A program made the translations under genes and the position numbers. Positions 5,592 through 6,151 of a stretch of 6,151 bases of DNA are shown here, piece after piece. Within the stretch, counting starts at the first letter, position 1, and the number at the start of each line of letters is the position of its first letter. Origin of the DNA: an uncultured Oscillospiraceae bacterium (GTDB taxonomy: Bacteria; Bacillota; Clostridia; UBA1381); contig CAMCPC010000079.1 of assembly GCA_945876665.1 (NCBI GenBank), forward strand, positions 1-6,151, in the 5' to 3' direction. Under the pieces are notes generated by a model. The model was given only the letters and a program-made list of their open reading frames with translations, had not been told where the DNA came from and did no database searches.

Positions 5592-6151
5592 ATGAAGGAC
5601 GGATTTGTACGCTGCGGAGCAGCGACCATTGACATAAGGGTTGCGGACACCGATTACAATACTGAAAATATAATAAAAACGATAGAAAATGCAGCTGATA
5701 ACGGTATAAAGCTTATTGTGCTTCCCGAGCTATGTATAACGGGCTATACCTGCGGCGATTTGTTTTGCAGAAAACGCTTCTTGATGGTGCAAAACAGAGC
5801 CTTATAAAAATTGCAGGGGACACTAAAAATCTTGACATTATATCGGTTGTGGGACTTCCGTATGTTGTAAATCAGAAATTATATAACTGCGCTGCTGTAA
5901 TAAATGGGGGACACATAAAGGGACTTGTGCCAAAGTTGAATATTCCCAATTATTCCGAGTTTTACGAGGTAAGACATTTTGCGGTGGGTAAAAACGAGGT
6001 TCAGTACATTAATATAAACGGTGAACAGGTTCCTTTCGGCGCGAATATACTGTTTAAAACAGATGCCTGCGAGGATTTTATTCTTGCCGTTGAAATATGC
6101 GAGGATTTGTGGACAGCCGCTCCGCCGTCGGTAAATCACGCAATGGCAGGC
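5592..6151 (+). pseudogene. nadE: Glutamine-dependent NAD+ synthetase, N-terminal amidase part; frameshifted and cut by window edge
   Basis: NadE amidates nicotinic acid adenine dinucleotide to NAD+; in this long form an N-terminal nitrilase-like domain releases ammonia from glutamine. Translation from the ATG gives FVRCGAATIDIRVADTDYNTENI and then LPELCITGYTCGDLF before going off frame (stop at 5805-5807). Homology resumes at 5765 in the -1 frame (LQKTLLDGAKQSLIKIAGDT) and stays open for 129 codons to the window edge. One extra T in the TTTT run at 5763-5766 would restore GDLFLQKTLL, as expected for the family. The nitrilase triad survives: Glu46 (codon 5727-5729), Lys (5933-5935, in VPKLNIPNYSEFYE) and Cys (6098-6100, in EICEDLW). 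The C-terminal synthetase domain is beyond the window. It may be a true null mutation or a sequencing error; the intact second half favours error or a very recent loss. Confidence 0.85.

Noticed and set aside
5763..5770. Programmed -1 ribosomal frameshift in nadE
   Set aside because: The bases do not form a canonical slippery heptamer, slipping from TTT to GTT would mispair the tRNA, and NadE is not known to use frameshifting.

Overview
The window looks like a chromosomal segment of a low-to-moderate GC Firmicute, most likely a member of the Clostridia (Oscillospiraceae/Ruminococcaceae-like). The signs are consistently strong GGAGG-type ribosome binding sites, a TTG start, a Spo0A-like response regulator, a DUF896 protein, and a small Cys-rich membrane miniprotein of the kind common in spore formers. 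Most of the window is core metabolism, translation and genome maintenance. I see no mobile element, CRISPR array, tRNA or rRNA.

Left, minus strand (1-724): a response regulator runs off the left edge. Only its receiver domain is present, and it closely resembles the Spo0A N-terminus. It has its own ribosome binding site and a plausible promoter. Upstream of it, also on the minus strand, is a 36-residue ORF (544-654) encoding a Cys-rich protein with one membrane segment. This ORF has a strong ribosome binding site and a near-perfect intrinsic terminator (506-530), so it appears to be a separate transcription unit.

Middle, plus strand (734-3410): a sigma-A-like promoter at 734-762 drives a small DUF896 protein, then asnA (ammonia-dependent asparagine synthetase), then asnS (asparaginyl-tRNA synthetase). 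AsnA makes asparagine and AsnS loads it onto tRNA-Asn, so supply and use of one amino acid lie in one likely operon. A GC-rich hairpin without a clear U-tract follows asnS.

Right, plus strand (3473-6151): a membrane-anchored TPR protein overlaps rarA (AAA+ ATPase, MgsA/RarA family) by 20 nt. It is followed by the start of a glutamine-dependent NAD+ synthetase, nadE. The nadE reading frame is broken by an apparent one-base loss in a T-run at about 5763-5766. Homology continues in another frame to the window edge and the catalytic Glu-Lys-Cys triad is intact, so this is either a very recent mutation or a homopolymer sequencing error.

I found no convincing new multi-gene system. The items most worth a second look are the miniprotein unit beside the Spo0A-like gene and the nadE frameshift.
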